This document shows, in pieces, positions 1-9,339 of a DNA stretch of 64,000 nt. Source of the stretch: [Erwinia] mediterraneensis (GTDB taxonomy: Bacteria > Pseudomonadota > Gammaproteobacteria > Enterobacterales > Enterobacteriaceae); the NCBI RefSeq assembly GCF_900604315.1, contig NZ_LR026978.1, forward strand, positions 186,001 through 250,000, written 5' to 3'. The notes below the pieces were generated by a model. That model worked only from the letters and a program-made list of their open reading frames with translations. It had not been told where the DNA came from and searched no databases. The position numbers and the translations under genes were made by a program. Every line of letters starts with the position of its first letter. The stretch's first letter is position 1.

Positions 1-1174
1 GCGTCTGGCCGGGCAATACCTGGCTCAGACTGCCGGTCAGCAGCAGGTCCTGCTGCAACTCCAGCGCATTCACCACGTTATCGCGGGTGACATTATCAAA
101 ATGGATATCGGGCAGGCTCTCCCAGTGGGTGATAAGCGTCACGTCGGCGTAGGTCGTAGCCAGCTTGCCGTTGGGATCGGTCGCGCTGACCTCAACGCGC
201 CAGATGCCATCCGGAATAGTGCTCAGCTCGGTGTCGGTAAGTGACACCCACCAGCGACCGTCGCTGTCGACCAGCCCACGATAACTCTGACCGTTAAGGG
301 TGGCCGTTACCCAGGATCCGGCGGGCAGATGGGTGGAGCTGCCGCTGATCTGCATCCCGTACATCCCCTCCTGACAGCCTACCGCGTTATCTTCCATAAT
401 CGGATCCAGCGTCAGCGTCGGCATCACGCTGCGATCAACATACCAGCCAAAATCCACCCCGGTGGTGGTGCTGTTACCCGCTTTGTCGGTGATAGTCAGC
501 GTGAAACTGTAGTTGCCATCAGGCAATCCCTGCATCGCGTCGGACGGCATGGAGGCGTTCCAGTAGCCCCACTCATTAACGCTACTCTGCCAACTCTGAT
601 CGCCAAAGGTCAGGGTAACGGTGGATCCCGGCTCGGTTTCCGCCCGTCCGCGCACATGAATGCGATTATTCGCCTCCCAGGCGGCAACCACGCCGTCAGC
701 CGCCACGGGTTCGTAAATGCGCAGCGCATCCGGCGCGTGGGTATCTTTGCTGAAGGTCGCCTGGGCGACATGCTGCTCCCCGGCACTGTTGCTGGTGCTG
801 AGCTGTACGCTCTGTTTACCCTCTGCCAGCGCCTGCAGCTGATCGCGCGTCATCTCCAGCGTCCAGCGCCCCTCTTCCGTCACTTCCGCCTGGTAGCTGC
901 TGCTGCCGAGCGTAACCGTGACCTCCTGATCGCTGCCGCTCAGTCCGCTGCTGCCGCTGAGGGTTTGCGCGCTGCTGCTCTCCGCCAGATTCAGCCATCC
1001 GTCGGCAAAAAGCGTGTCGATAGCAGGCGCATCGGCAGTCTCCGCCGTTAGCGGCTGCGCCGCCTGCGCGGTCATGGGGGTGGCAGGAGGAAGGGTAGTG
1101 TCGGTCGCCAGCGAGCCCAGCGCCTGTTCAAGACGGGCCAGGCGGGCGGCGTCAGTGTGATTGCGGTTTGCCAT
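1..1174 (-). CDS. Large Ig-like repeat adhesin, N-terminal part (runs off the left edge)
   Basis: The minus-strand frame stays open for about 391 codons from an ATG at 1174 to the window edge. An ATG directly before it (1177) is possible, but GAGG lies 6 bases before 1174 and only 3 before 1177. The first 50 or so residues are polar, with no signal peptide or membrane segment. Three similar blocks of about 100 residues follow (roughly 55-150, 150-260 and 260-360), and a fourth begins. Each has the beta-sandwich signature of bacterial Ig-like domains: an alternating strand such as VTVTLGSSSYQAEV, then GxW, a loop near DG, and a closing strand, with DKAGN or DPNG between blocks. There is almost no cysteine. 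Lack of a signal peptide plus tandem Ig-like blocks fits large biofilm or host-contact adhesins exported by type I secretion (BapA/SiiE-like), but the C-terminus and any exporter genes are outside the window, so that role is inference. Confidence 0.8.
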   Translation of the reverse strand, partial: MANRNHTDAARLARLEQALGSLATDTTLPPATPMTAQAAQPLTAETADAPAIDTLFADGWLNLAESSSAQTLSGSSGLSGSDQEVTVTLGSSSYQAEVTEEGRWTLEMTRDQLQALAEGKQSVQLSTSNSAGEQHVAQATFSKDTHAPDALRIYEPVAADGVVAAWEANNRIHVRGRAETEPGSTVTLTFGDQSWQSSVNEWGYWNASMPSDAMQGLPDGNYSFTLTITDKAGNSTTTGVDFGWYVDRSVMPTLTLDPIMEDNAVGCQEGMYGMQISGSSTHLPAGSWVTATLNGQSYRGLVDSDGRWWVSLTDTELSTIPDGIWRVEVSATDPNGKLATTYADVTLITHWESLPDIHFDNVTRDNVVNALELQQDLLLTGSLSQVLPGQT

Positions 1175-1177
1175 CAT

Positions 1178-1954
1178 TAACCTCGTGTCAGGAAAGCACT
1201 TATGCGCCGTCATGCAGGCGGCAGAACTCACGCTTGCAGACGGCCGTGTTTGTGCGGGCTGCAAAAAGCCCGTTTCACCTGGTGGAATCGGTTACCGACA
1301 AGGTAACAAGAAGGCATGACCGCAAAGGCGCAGTCAGGATAGCGAACCTGCATCAGCAAGCTGACTTTATGTTTTTTTAACCGCACGCAGCCAGCAGCAA
1401 CAGTCCCGGCTGAAGAAGATTACGGGAATAACGCGCTGGTGACGCCCGGGAGCAAACAAAAAGAAAAATCAGCAAAGGCACATGCCCCTGCTGATTTCAT
1501 TAATCTACCTTGAGTATTGTGCGCGGGTAAAGCCCCCGTTTTTATAAATTTAAATTCAGGTTTGCTTTTTAATCAGAAATAAGACGCGGGTGCTGATAGC
1601 TGACCACAATCTGAAAAGTGTTATTCGCAGAAGGCGGGCGAAAAAAACGGCTGAATCAGGCAAAACCCTCGCCCGGGAGGCGGCAAGAAGAGATAGCTCA
1701 TCAGTGGAAGGTGACGCTGACGGCGTTTTAGCGGCGAGAAGCAGCAGATAATTTGATTTAAGTGCGGCACAACAGGATTTCTCAGACCAGGAAAGTTCTG
1801 GAAAAGAAAATTCTGCGTTAAAAAAGCGGTAAAATCGCGCTTTTGCAGGCTATGCCAGGCGTCTGGAAACAGATTTCAGGCCTGTTTTGCAGGAAATTTC
1901 GCCAGCAAAGCTTTACTGCTAAACTTGGCCTTTTCTTAATGTAAGAATTTTATT
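1178..1954. other. 777-base gene-free region between the adhesin and the MFS gene
   Basis: No convincing gene is visible. A 70-codon plus-strand frame (1168-1380) lacks a ribosome site and any familiar sequence. The stretch holds several hairpins: CGGGCT/AGCCCG near 1256-1273, GTTACC/GGTAAC at 1291-1307, TGAC/GTCA at 1317-1336, a short stem at 1353-1364 followed by seven T on the plus strand, a strong minus-strand terminator (listed separately), and a short CGGG/CCCG stem with five T at 1524-1543. It must contain the adhesin promoter and possibly the promoter of the MFS gene. A small RNA is possible but unproven. Confidence 0.5.
1458..1497 (-). terminator. Strong intrinsic terminator on the minus strand upstream of the adhesin
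   Basis: Arms AAATCAGCA (1466-1474) and TGCTGATTT (1489-1497) pair perfectly over nine bases, with a further GGC/GCC pairing inside the loop. On the minus strand the stem is followed by a T-rich run (TTCTTTTTG). It lies about 290 bases upstream of the adhesin start in the adhesin's direction, and no minus-strand gene precedes it. It could therefore end a small RNA or act as an attenuator in a long adhesin leader. Confidence 0.6.
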
Positions 1955-3109
1955 ATGACTGCACTGGACGCGACTCAGCAAAACAAAAAGGCCCAATACC
2001 GCCAATGGGCCACCCGTATCATTTTTCTGATTAACGGACTCGGGATGTCAGCCTGGGCGCCGTTAGTGCCTTTCGCGCGCGATCGTCTTAGCCTGAACGG
2101 CGCCTCGCTCGGCGCCCTGCTGCTTTGCCTGGGGATCGGTTCGCTGGTGGCGATGCCGCTGACCGGTTCGCTGGTGGGGCGTCTCGGCTGCCGCCGGGTG
2201 ATGATTGGCTCAACGCTGTTGATTCTGCTGACACTGCCGCTACTGGCGATCCTGCATTGGGTGCCTGGCATGGCGGTCGCCCTGATGTTGTTTGGCGCCG
2301 GGCTGGGTACGCTCGATGTCGCGATGAATTATCAGGCGGTAGAAGTGGAAAAAGCGGCAGCACGACCGATGATGTCGGGTTTCCACGGCTTCTTTAGCCT
2401 CGGCGGTATTCTCGGTGCCGGTGCGGTCAGCCTGTTAATGAGTACTGGCCTGACGCCTTTGTTGTCCGTGGCGGCGGTGATGACCGTGATGGTGATACTG
2501 CTGCTGATCAGTTTGCCTGCCCTGTTAAATGAGCGTCTGCATCAACCCAATCAGCCCTGGCTGGTACGTCCGCGCGGCTGGGTGGCTTTTCTTGGCATGC
2601 TCTGTTTTATCCTGTTTCTTGCCGAGGGCGCGGTACTGGACTGGGGCGCGCTACTGCTGATGCACAATAAGCTGGTGCCCGCGGCTCATGCCGGTCTCGG
2701 GTATGCGGTGTTCTCTGTTGCCATGACGCTGGGACGCTTTACCGGTGACAAAATTATTCTGCGCTTTGGCCGTTATCCGGTGATGCTGACCGGCGCGCTG
2801 GCGGCAGCGCTGGGCGTGACGCTGCTGGTCTTCGCCCCCTGGCCGGCACTGGCCTTTGCCGCGTTTCTGCTGCTGGGCTTTGGCCTCGCCAATACGGTAC
2901 CGATGTTATTCAATGCAGTGGGAAATCAAAAGGCTATGCCAGCGAATCTGGCCATTTCCGCCATGACAACGCTGGGATATGCAGGTATCCTCTCAGGTCC
3001 GGCCTTAATAGGTTTCCTTTCCCAGTCGATAGGGCTGAATAGCACGTTTTTACTGATCGCTCTGCTGCTGCTGGCGGTAGCGGCCAGTGCCCGACTGGTT
3101 GCGCGATAA
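1955..3109 (+). CDS. MFS transporter (YbjJ/MosC-like)
   Basis: This 384-residue, very hydrophobic protein has about 12 predicted membrane segments and the usual MFS loop between helices 2 and 3 (GRLGCRRVM). It resembles the E. coli inner-membrane protein YbjJ and other MosC-like members of the family: the N-terminal half contains GMSAWAPLVP, the middle GFHGFFSLGG, and the seventh helix region FLAEGAVLDWGALL, a pattern shared with that group. The substrate is unknown. The ribosome site is weak (TAAG before the ATG). It ends 19 bases before the rcsD start and may share a transcript with it. In E. coli this place next to rcsD is taken by ompC and micF, so the gene is a lineage-specific neighbour. 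Confidence 0.8.
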   Translation: MTALDATQQNKKAQYRQWATRIIFLINGLGMSAWAPLVPFARDRLSLNGASLGALLLCLGIGSLVAMPLTGSLVGRLGCRRVMIGSTLLILLTLPLLAILHWVPGMAVALMLFGAGLGTLDVAMNYQAVEVEKAAARPMMSGFHGFFSLGGILGAGAVSLLMSTGLTPLLSVAAVMTVMVILLLISLPALLNERLHQPNQPWLVRPRGWVAFLGMLCFILFLAEGAVLDWGALLLMHNKLVPAAHAGLGYAVFSVAMTLGRFTGDKIILRFGRYPVMLTGALAAALGVTLLVFAPWPALAFAAFLLLGFGLANTVPMLFNAVGNQKAMPANLAISAMTTLGYAGILSGPALIGFLSQSIGLNSTFLLIALLLLAVAASARLVAR

Positions 3110-3128
3110 TTTCAGGTGCCTGATAGCT

Positions 3129-5783
3129 ATGTTGCCCTATAAGTTTCCCCTGACATCCAGCAATGTCACCCGTTTCTTTGTCATTTTTAATCTGGTGCTG
3201 CTGCTGGCGCTCGGCTTTATGGTGTATAACACCTTTAATGCCTGGCTGGCTGAAAAGCGCTATGCGATGGTCGATCTGTCGCATAACATCCAGAGACGCA
3301 TCGACGCCTACCGTTTTGCCACCTGGCAAATCTATGAAAATCTGGCTACCAGCGCCGCCGGAACGCCGCCGAGCAACAGCCTGCAGGAGACGCGCCTGCG
3401 TCCCGACGTTTATTATCTGGAAAAAACGCGCCGTAAAACAGAAGCGTTAATTTTCGGATCGCACGACAGCAGTACCCTCGACATGACCATGCGCATGTCA
3501 GGCTATCTCGATACGTTGTGGGGCGCGGAAAATCCCACCTGGTCAATGTACTTTCTTAATGGTCAGGACAACAGCCTGATTATGATCTCTACCCTGCCGC
3601 TGAAAGATATGGCCACGCGTTATAAAGAAAACACCATCAATTTGCTGGTGGATGCGCGCCGTGGCGAGATGCTGCAACAGGCGAATGCGCTGGATGAGCG
3701 CGAAAGTTTTTCCCCGCTGCGCCACTTCGCCTGGCAAAACGATCACTATTTTACGCTGCGGACCACTTTCAATCAGCCGGGGCATCTGGCGACCGTGGTG
3801 GCTTTTGACCTGCCGGTGAATGATCTGATCCCGCGTAATATGCCGCTGGAGAATTTCCAGTTGCGTCAGGATGAGGCGATAGCGGACAGCAGCGATGAAG
3901 GAGGCGCGGACAACACCCGCATCTCGCTGGTGAACCCGAATATCGAGATCGCCGCATCGTTACCCAGTACCCCGCTGCAGCTGGTGTATCGCGTGTCGCT
4001 GGGCAGCCTGGTAGTGGATACCCTGCATAATCTGTTGTGGCCGCTGTTGATTAACCTGCTGCTGTTCGTGCTCTCCATCAGCGGCATGCTGCTGCTGCGT
4101 CAGCAATCGCTGCGTCCCAGCGAGAACCAGAGCGCTGAACTCGATTCGTTGCGGGTACTGAACGAAGAGATCGTAGCCAGCCTGCCGGTGGGGCTGCTGG
4201 TGTATGACTTTGCCAGCAACCGTACCATTCTCAGTAACAAGATCGCAGAACATCTGCTGCCACACCTGAACCTGCAGAAGATTATCAATATGTCCGATCA
4301 GCATCAGGGCGTGCTGCAGGCCACTATCAACAATGAAGTGTATGAAATCCGCCACGCGCGCAGCGTGCTGTCGCCCCATACACAGCTGTTTATGATGCGC
4401 GATCAGGATCGTGAATTGCTGGTCAACAAGAAGCTGCAAAAAGCACAGCAGGTGCTGGATCGCAATCATCAGATGCGTCAGCAGCTGCTGCAGAACCTCG
4501 GCCATGCGCTGAATCGCCCGCTGGAGAAAATCGTCGCCCGGCTGGTGCAACTCAGCCAGCAGACGGAAGAGGAAACCGTGCTCGATGTGCTGGATGAGAG
4601 CCAGCGCCTGGCGCGTCTGGTCGATGACGTGGTGTTGCTGAACCGTCTCGAGGCTCACGACTGGTCTCCCGACGCCACGGTATTTAACCTGCAGGAGATG
4701 CTGGACGAGATCGCGCTGGATATCCTGCCCCTGATGCGGCGTAAGGGGCTGTCACTGGTGATCAATAACCATCAGCCCAATGATGAGATGCGTCTGGGAG
4801 ACCGACGCGCCGTGCGCAAGGTGCTGGCTACGTTGATGCATTATGCCCTGACCACCACCAGCTGGGGCAAAATCACCCTGGATCTGCAGGCGGCGGCGGA
4901 TCGCCCGGATCAGCTCATCTTCCAGCTGGTGGATACCGGCGCCGGTTTGCACGGCGACGAACTGGCGAACGTCGATTTCCCTTTCCTCGGGGATACCGCG
5001 CAGGATCGCTACGGTCAGGCATCAGGCATGGCCTTTTTTCTGTGTAAACAGCTGTGCAAACAGATGGGCGGTACGCTGGATATCGTCGCCAAAACAGATA
5101 TTGGCACACGCTACACCTTCCAGCTGCCGATGGCGCTGGAGAAACAGGCGCAGCAGGAAGAGAAACTGCTGGAAGGCGTGACGGTGCTGGTAGAAATTGC
5201 GGTAGAGGATGTGCATAAGATTGTCTGCCGTCATCTGGAAAACTGGGGCGCGAAATGTCTTACCCCGGACGAACGCATTTCTGGCCAGGATCACGATATT
5301 CTGGTCACCGATGATCCGGCAAAACTGAGCGGCTGGGCGCTGCTACTGGCCGATGATGAACCTGGCCACCATGCGCTGAGCGAACAGCAGTATCGGGTCA
5401 ACTTCAATCTCAGTAATGCATTACTGGATGCGTTACTGGCACTGATTGAGAAACAGCTGGCCCATGATGTAATGGAGGATAATGCTGACGATGAATCCCC
5501 GGCCCCGCTATTAAGTGGTGGCTACTTTCAGCTGTTTGTAGAGACAGTACCAGATGATGTAAAGAGACTGTATACTGAGTCGGCGGAAAAGGACTACGCT
5601 TCGCTTGCTCAGACAGCGCATCGCCTGAAGGGCGTGTTTGCCATGTTAAATTTACTTCCGGGCAAACAGCTTTGTGAAGAGTTAGAACAGCACATTAAAG
5701 CCTGTGACGATTCAAACATTAAAAATACCACCAGTGACATTGACCATTACGTCAACGAACTGCTGCAGCAAGGTAACCAATAA
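3129..5783 (+). CDS. rcsD: Phosphotransferase RcsD of the Rcs phosphorelay
   Basis: RcsD passes phosphate from the hybrid kinase RcsC to the regulator RcsB in the envelope-stress pathway. The product is 884 residues (E. coli 890). It has an N-terminal membrane segment at about 12-32, a periplasmic domain, a second segment at about 305-330, a degenerate kinase-like region (GTRYTFQLPM), an ABL-type domain, and a C-terminal HPt domain with the phosphorylated histidine in LAQTAHRLKGVFAML. I use the ATG at 3129, preceded by AGGTG; an upstream in-frame GTG at 3087 lies inside the preceding MFS gene and gives a poor N-terminus. The stop is one base before the rcsB start. Confidence 0.96.
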   Translation: MLPYKFPLTSSNVTRFFVIFNLVLLLALGFMVYNTFNAWLAEKRYAMVDLSHNIQRRIDAYRFATWQIYENLATSAAGTPPSNSLQETRLRPDVYYLEKTRRKTEALIFGSHDSSTLDMTMRMSGYLDTLWGAENPTWSMYFLNGQDNSLIMISTLPLKDMATRYKENTINLLVDARRGEMLQQANALDERESFSPLRHFAWQNDHYFTLRTTFNQPGHLATVVAFDLPVNDLIPRNMPLENFQLRQDEAIADSSDEGGADNTRISLVNPNIEIAASLPSTPLQLVYRVSLGSLVVDTLHNLLWPLLINLLLFVLSISGMLLLRQQSLRPSENQSAELDSLRVLNEEIVASLPVGLLVYDFASNRTILSNKIAEHLLPHLNLQKIINMSDQHQGVLQATINNEVYEIRHARSVLSPHTQLFMMRDQDRELLVNKKLQKAQQVLDRNHQMRQQLLQNLGHALNRPLEKIVARLVQLSQQTEEETVLDVLDESQRLARLVDDVVLLNRLEAHDWSPDATVFNLQEMLDEIALDILPLMRRKGLSLVINNHQPNDEMRLGDRRAVRKVLATLMHYALTTTSWGKITLDLQAAADRPDQLIFQLVDTGAGLHGDELANVDFPFLGDTAQDRYGQASGMAFFLCKQLCKQMGGTLDIVAKTDIGTRYTFQLPMALEKQAQQEEKLLEGVTVLVEIAVEDVHKIVCRHLENWGAKCLTPDERISGQDHDILVTDDPAKLSGWALLLADDEPGHHALSEQQYRVNFNLSNALLDALLALIEKQLAHDVMEDNADDESPAPLLSGGYFQLFVETVPDDVKRLYTESAEKDYASLAQTAHRLKGVFAMLNLLPGKQLCEELEQHIKACDDSNIKNTTSDIDHYVNELLQQGNQ

Positions 5784-5784
5784 G

Positions 5785-6438
5785 ATGAATAACCTGAATG
5801 TAATTATTGCCGATGACCATCCAATCGTTCTGTTTGGTATTCGTAAATCTCTGGAACAGATTGAGTGGGTTAACGTTGTAGGTGAGTTTGAAGACTCGAC
5901 AGCACTGATTAACAGCCTTTCTAAGCTGAATGCCAACGTTCTGATCACTGACTTGTCGATGCCAGGCGAGAAGTATGGCGACGGTATTACACTGATCAAA
6001 TATATCAAACGTCACTACCCCGATCTGTCGATTATTGTACTGACCATGAACAATAACCCGGCGATCCTCAGTGCCGTGCTGGATCTCGATATTGAAGGCA
6101 TTGTATTGAAACAGGGCGCGCCCACCGATCTGCCGAAAGCGCTGGCAGCCCTGCAGAAAGGGAAGAAATATACGCCGGAGAGCGTGGCAAAACTGCTGGA
6201 AAGAATCAGTGCCGGCGGTTATGGCGACAAGCGCCTGTCACCGAAAGAGAGTGAAGTGCTGCGTCTGTTCGCGGAAGGCTTCCTGGTGACGGAAATCGCT
6301 AAAAAGCTCAACCGCAGTATCAAGACCATCAGTAGTCAGAAAAAATCGGCCATGATGAAACTGGGCGTAGATAACGATATCGCCCTGCTCAACTATCTCT
6401 CTTCCGTCAGCACCACACCTGCTGCTGACAAAGAGTAA
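5785..6438 (+). CDS. rcsB: Response regulator RcsB
   Basis: RcsB is the DNA-binding output of the Rcs relay; alone or with partners such as RcsA it controls capsule, motility and stress genes. The 217-residue protein has an N-terminal receiver domain with the phospho-acceptor Asp56 (LITDLSMPGE) and acidic residues Asp10/Asp11, then a LuxR-type helix-turn-helix at about 150-205 (LSPKESEVLRLFAEGFLVTEIAKKL). It starts one base after rcsD, at an ATG matching the family start. A longer in-frame start at 5704 lies inside rcsD and is rejected. In E. coli rcsB also has its own promoter inside rcsD; I could not identify one here. Confidence 0.97.
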   Translation: MNNLNVIIADDHPIVLFGIRKSLEQIEWVNVVGEFEDSTALINSLSKLNANVLITDLSMPGEKYGDGITLIKYIKRHYPDLSIIVLTMNNNPAILSAVLDLDIEGIVLKQGAPTDLPKALAALQKGKKYTPESVAKLLERISAGGYGDKRLSPKESEVLRLFAEGFLVTEIAKKLNRSIKTISSQKKSAMMKLGVDNDIALLNYLSSVSTTPAADKE

Positions 6439-6446
6439 CCCCCTGT

Positions 6447-6480
6447 AACGCAGACGGCGCTGTTGCCGTCTGCGTTCTTT
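6447..6480. terminator. Shared terminator between convergent rcsB and rcsC
   Basis: A perfect 12-base stem (AACGCAGACGGC at 6447-6458 with GCCGTCTGCGTT at 6465-6476) and a six-base loop is followed by CTTT on the plus strand. It sits between two genes reading toward each other and probably ends both transcripts, although the T-runs are short. Confidence 0.8.
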
Positions 6481-6489
6481 CCGTCCGCG

Positions 6490-9339
6490 TTATCCTTCCC
6501 GGCTTTTCCGCACCCGTTCCGCATAAAGCGCCAGGGTAGTTTTCAGCACGTCCAGCGTAACCGGTTTCGACAAACAGTTATCCATCCCGGCTTCCATACA
6601 GCGCTGTTTCTCTTCCGCCAGCGCATTCGCCGTGACCCCGATCACCGGGAAGACATGGCCCAGCTGGCGCAGACGCTGAGTCAGGCGGTAGCCATCCATG
6701 TTCGGCATGTTAACGTCGCTCAATACCATATCGATGTCGCTGCGACTGATGACATTCAGCGCATCCACGCCATCCTGCGCCGTTTTCACCTGGTAACCGA
6801 GGGTGCCTAATTGCTCCGAGAGCAGCATGCGGTTGATAGGATGGTCATCGACGATCAGCACCATAATGTCATCGTTGCTGACGCTTTCCACCATCGGTGA
6901 CGGCAGCGAAAGCGGCGCGTCTTCGGTATCGATGCTGATGCGGTAGATACGACCCAGCAGTACCGCCAGTTCATGCGGCGTTGCCGTGCTGTGAATCCAG
7001 TAGCCAGGGCGCACTTCCTGCGCCATATCATTATGCTGACCACTGAATTTAACCACTGCGCGCAGCGGCTCGGCCAGCTCAACCTCGTAGTCCGTCAGCA
7101 GCACATCATCACTCTGCGCTGCGCCCTGAAAGCGATCCACCTGAATGCCCTGCTGACGTAACAGGCGCAGCAGGAAGCTGGCGAGATAATCATTGCGCAT
7201 CTCGATCCAGATCTGTTTCTCCTTTAGCCCATCGAGCGCTGGCGGCGACGGCGGTACGCCGCGATAGATCGGGATACGCACCACAAACTGGCTGCCCATA
7301 CCAGGTTCAGATTCCACTTCGATGTCGCCATCCATCATATTGATCAGTTTTTCACAGATGGCGAGCCCCAGACCGGTGCCCTGGAAGTTACGCTGTACGC
7401 CGCTGCCGACCTGGAAGAAAGGATCAAACAGGCGCGTCACATCTTTTGCCGGGATCCCTACGCCAGTATCGCGTACGCGGAAGGCCAGGTAGCCCCCTTT
7501 GACACTGGCGTGGAGAATAATGCAGCCGGTATGGGTGAACTTGATGGCGTTATTCAACAGGTTGGAGATGACCTGCTGCAGACGCAGCGGATCGCCATCC
7601 AGCGACAGCGGCACATCATATTCAATAAAGCAGTAGAGGGTCAGGCGCTTTTTCACCACCAGCGACAAGTAGTTAGAGGCGATATGGGTAATCACCTCGC
7701 GCGGCGCAAAGGGACGCGGTTCAATCTTCAGCTGCTCAGACTCGATTTTTGAAAAGTCGAGAATGTCGCTGATGATTTTTAACAGCAGGCTGGAAGAGTT
7801 GTTCATCGCGGTGACCAGCGACTCGACCCCTTTCGGCAGCGGTTTGGTCTGCAGCAGATCCAGGTTGCCGATAATGCCGTAGAGCGGCGTGCGCAGTTCA
7901 TGGCTGACGGTGGCAAGGAACATCGATTTCGACTGACTCGCCTGCTCCGCCGCCTGCGCCATCTCCTGCAGCGACTGTTCCATACGTACACGCGCCGACA
8001 CGTCCACCAGCACGCAGATCGCCACATTTTCATTGCGATAGCGCGAGTGTACAAAGCTGATTTGCAGGTTGGTGTTGCTGCCGGTCAGCACATCCACAAA
8101 GTTAACCTGCTGACCGCCAATAATTTCATTGAGCCGCTGGCGATCTTCCTGCGTCAGCAACGTCAGGTAATTGTGCGCCAGTTCATTACTCAGCAGGTTG
8201 GTGCCATCCCGCGTACGCAGGATACAGATACCCACCGGTGCGGAAGCGACAATTTTGCGGTTGAACTGCTCATGCTCTTCCAGGCGATGCGCGTTCTCTT
8301 CCGCAGGCAGAAACATGCGCCGTTCAAACAGCCAGGCGAGAGTGAACAGGACCAGGGCGCTGATGATATTCAGCAGCAGCGCGTTGATCAGAATCAGCCG
8401 CAGCTGCCCCATCAGTACATTGGTGGGCACAGACCAGACCACACTCAGCCCGGAGGGCGGCAACGGCTTTTTCAGCACCAGCTGACGATAGCTATCCATA
8501 TAACCGAACCAGCTCTTCTCTTCCGGCAGTTCTTCGAGGGAGAAGCCCAGGCCTCCCCGGCGTGACGTCAGCAGCGGGCGGTGATTTTCATCAATAATGG
8601 TGGCAACAATGGGCAGGCTGCCGGGCTGAATAAACTCGTCCAGGCGAATATTTTGTTCGACGCCCAGCAGCGCCTGCAGCTTGTTAGCCACATACACTGG
8701 CATCACCATATAGAAATTGCCGACGCCGGGCTGCGTGCTGGCGCTAATCCAGTACAGTGGGTTACGCCGCTCCTCTTCATTACTGTTACGGTAGTGCAGC
8801 ACACGCTCACGCAACAGCTTCAGGCTGCGATCGCGATCCATATCACTGCTGCCAATGGTGAAATCCGCCAGGCACTGGCTTTCGCCACCGACAAAAAACA
8901 CACGGTTCAGCTCATAGGTGGTCGCGAAGTTGCTTTTCCAGTAGTTAATGAAGTAACTGAGTGATTCCAGCGAATTACGCCAGGTGCTGCTTATCGATGA
9001 GCAGTCGGCATCTGAAAACAGCGGTGTAAACTGCGGCTGCGTCTCTTTACTGGGCAGCACGCGGTTGAGCATATCCAGTCCGCTGGTGGAATTAGTGAGA
9101 CGATTCTCAGTGATATATTTCAGCTGGCGCATCATGTCCGCAGAATGGCGCACAAACCATTCCGTCTGACCATAGTTGCTGCTGAACTCCTGGCGCACCC
9201 GGGTTTCTTTGCTGTGCAGCAGGTTAATAATGTAAAAGGTGGTGAGTACGGCTCCCAGCGTCCAGAGCAGCAGCGCCAGCGCCCGGAACAGATAGCGCGA
9301 GATTCGAAGCGTGGTACGAAAGGAGACGAGATATTTCAA
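6490..9339 (-). CDS. rcsC: Hybrid sensor kinase RcsC
   Basis: RcsC starts the Rcs relay at the inner membrane. From a TTG start at 9339 (preceded by GTGAG six bases upstream) the product is 949 residues, the same length as E. coli RcsC. An in-frame ATG at 9408 would add 23 residues that do not look like the family. Domains in order: membrane segment at about 20-40, periplasmic domain, second membrane segment at about 315-335, a PAS-like region, histidine kinase with the phosphorylated His in ATVSHELRTPLYG, ATPase motifs GTGLGLAICEKL, the RcsC-specific ABL domain, and a C-terminal receiver with its Asp in VLSDVNMPNMDG. It lies downstream of gyrA on the same strand but behind a gyrA terminator. 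Confidence 0.95.
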   Translation of the reverse strand: MKYLVSFRTTLRISRYLFRALALLLWTLGAVLTTFYIINLLHSKETRVRQEFSSNYGQTEWFVRHSADMMRQLKYITENRLTNSTSGLDMLNRVLPSKETQPQFTPLFSDADCSSISSTWRNSLESLSYFINYWKSNFATTYELNRVFFVGGESQCLADFTIGSSDMDRDRSLKLLRERVLHYRNSNEEERRNPLYWISASTQPGVGNFYMVMPVYVANKLQALLGVEQNIRLDEFIQPGSLPIVATIIDENHRPLLTSRRGGLGFSLEELPEEKSWFGYMDSYRQLVLKKPLPPSGLSVVWSVPTNVLMGQLRLILINALLLNIISALVLFTLAWLFERRMFLPAEENAHRLEEHEQFNRKIVASAPVGICILRTRDGTNLLSNELAHNYLTLLTQEDRQRLNEIIGGQQVNFVDVLTGSNTNLQISFVHSRYRNENVAICVLVDVSARVRMEQSLQEMAQAAEQASQSKSMFLATVSHELRTPLYGIIGNLDLLQTKPLPKGVESLVTAMNNSSSLLLKIISDILDFSKIESEQLKIEPRPFAPREVITHIASNYLSLVVKKRLTLYCFIEYDVPLSLDGDPLRLQQVISNLLNNAIKFTHTGCIILHASVKGGYLAFRVRDTGVGIPAKDVTRLFDPFFQVGSGVQRNFQGTGLGLAICEKLINMMDGDIEVESEPGMGSQFVVRIPIYRGVPPSPPALDGLKEKQIWIEMRNDYLASFLLRLLRQQGIQVDRFQGAAQSDDVLLTDYEVELAEPLRAVVKFSGQHNDMAQEVRPGYWIHSTATPHELAVLLGRIYRISIDTEDAPLSLPSPMVESVSNDDIMVLIVDDHPINRMLLSEQLGTLGYQVKTAQDGVDALNVISRSDIDMVLSDVNMPNMDGYRLTQRLRQLGHVFPVIGVTANALAEEKQRCMEAGMDNCLSKPVTLDVLKTTLALYAERVRKSREG

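Noticed and set aside
1291-1364. Possible c-di-GMP-I riboswitch suggested by GACCGCAAAGG
   Set aside because: The GNRA hairpin, the GGGACGCAAAGCC core and the downstream GG-CUA segment of the family are missing, and no gene follows in that orientation within 500 bases.
1168-1380. 70-codon plus-strand frame in the adhesin upstream region
   Set aside because: The start lies within the adhesin 5' end, there is no ribosome site, and the product looks random.
3087-3128. GTG start for rcsD overlapping the MFS gene
   Set aside because: The added 14 residues do not match RcsD and the ATG at 3129 has a better ribosome site.
3960-4658. 232-codon open frame on the minus strand inside rcsD
   Set aside because: It is antisense to a well-conserved gene, has no ribosome site, and its product is glutamine- and histidine-rich in the way expected from reversed leucine and aspartate codons.
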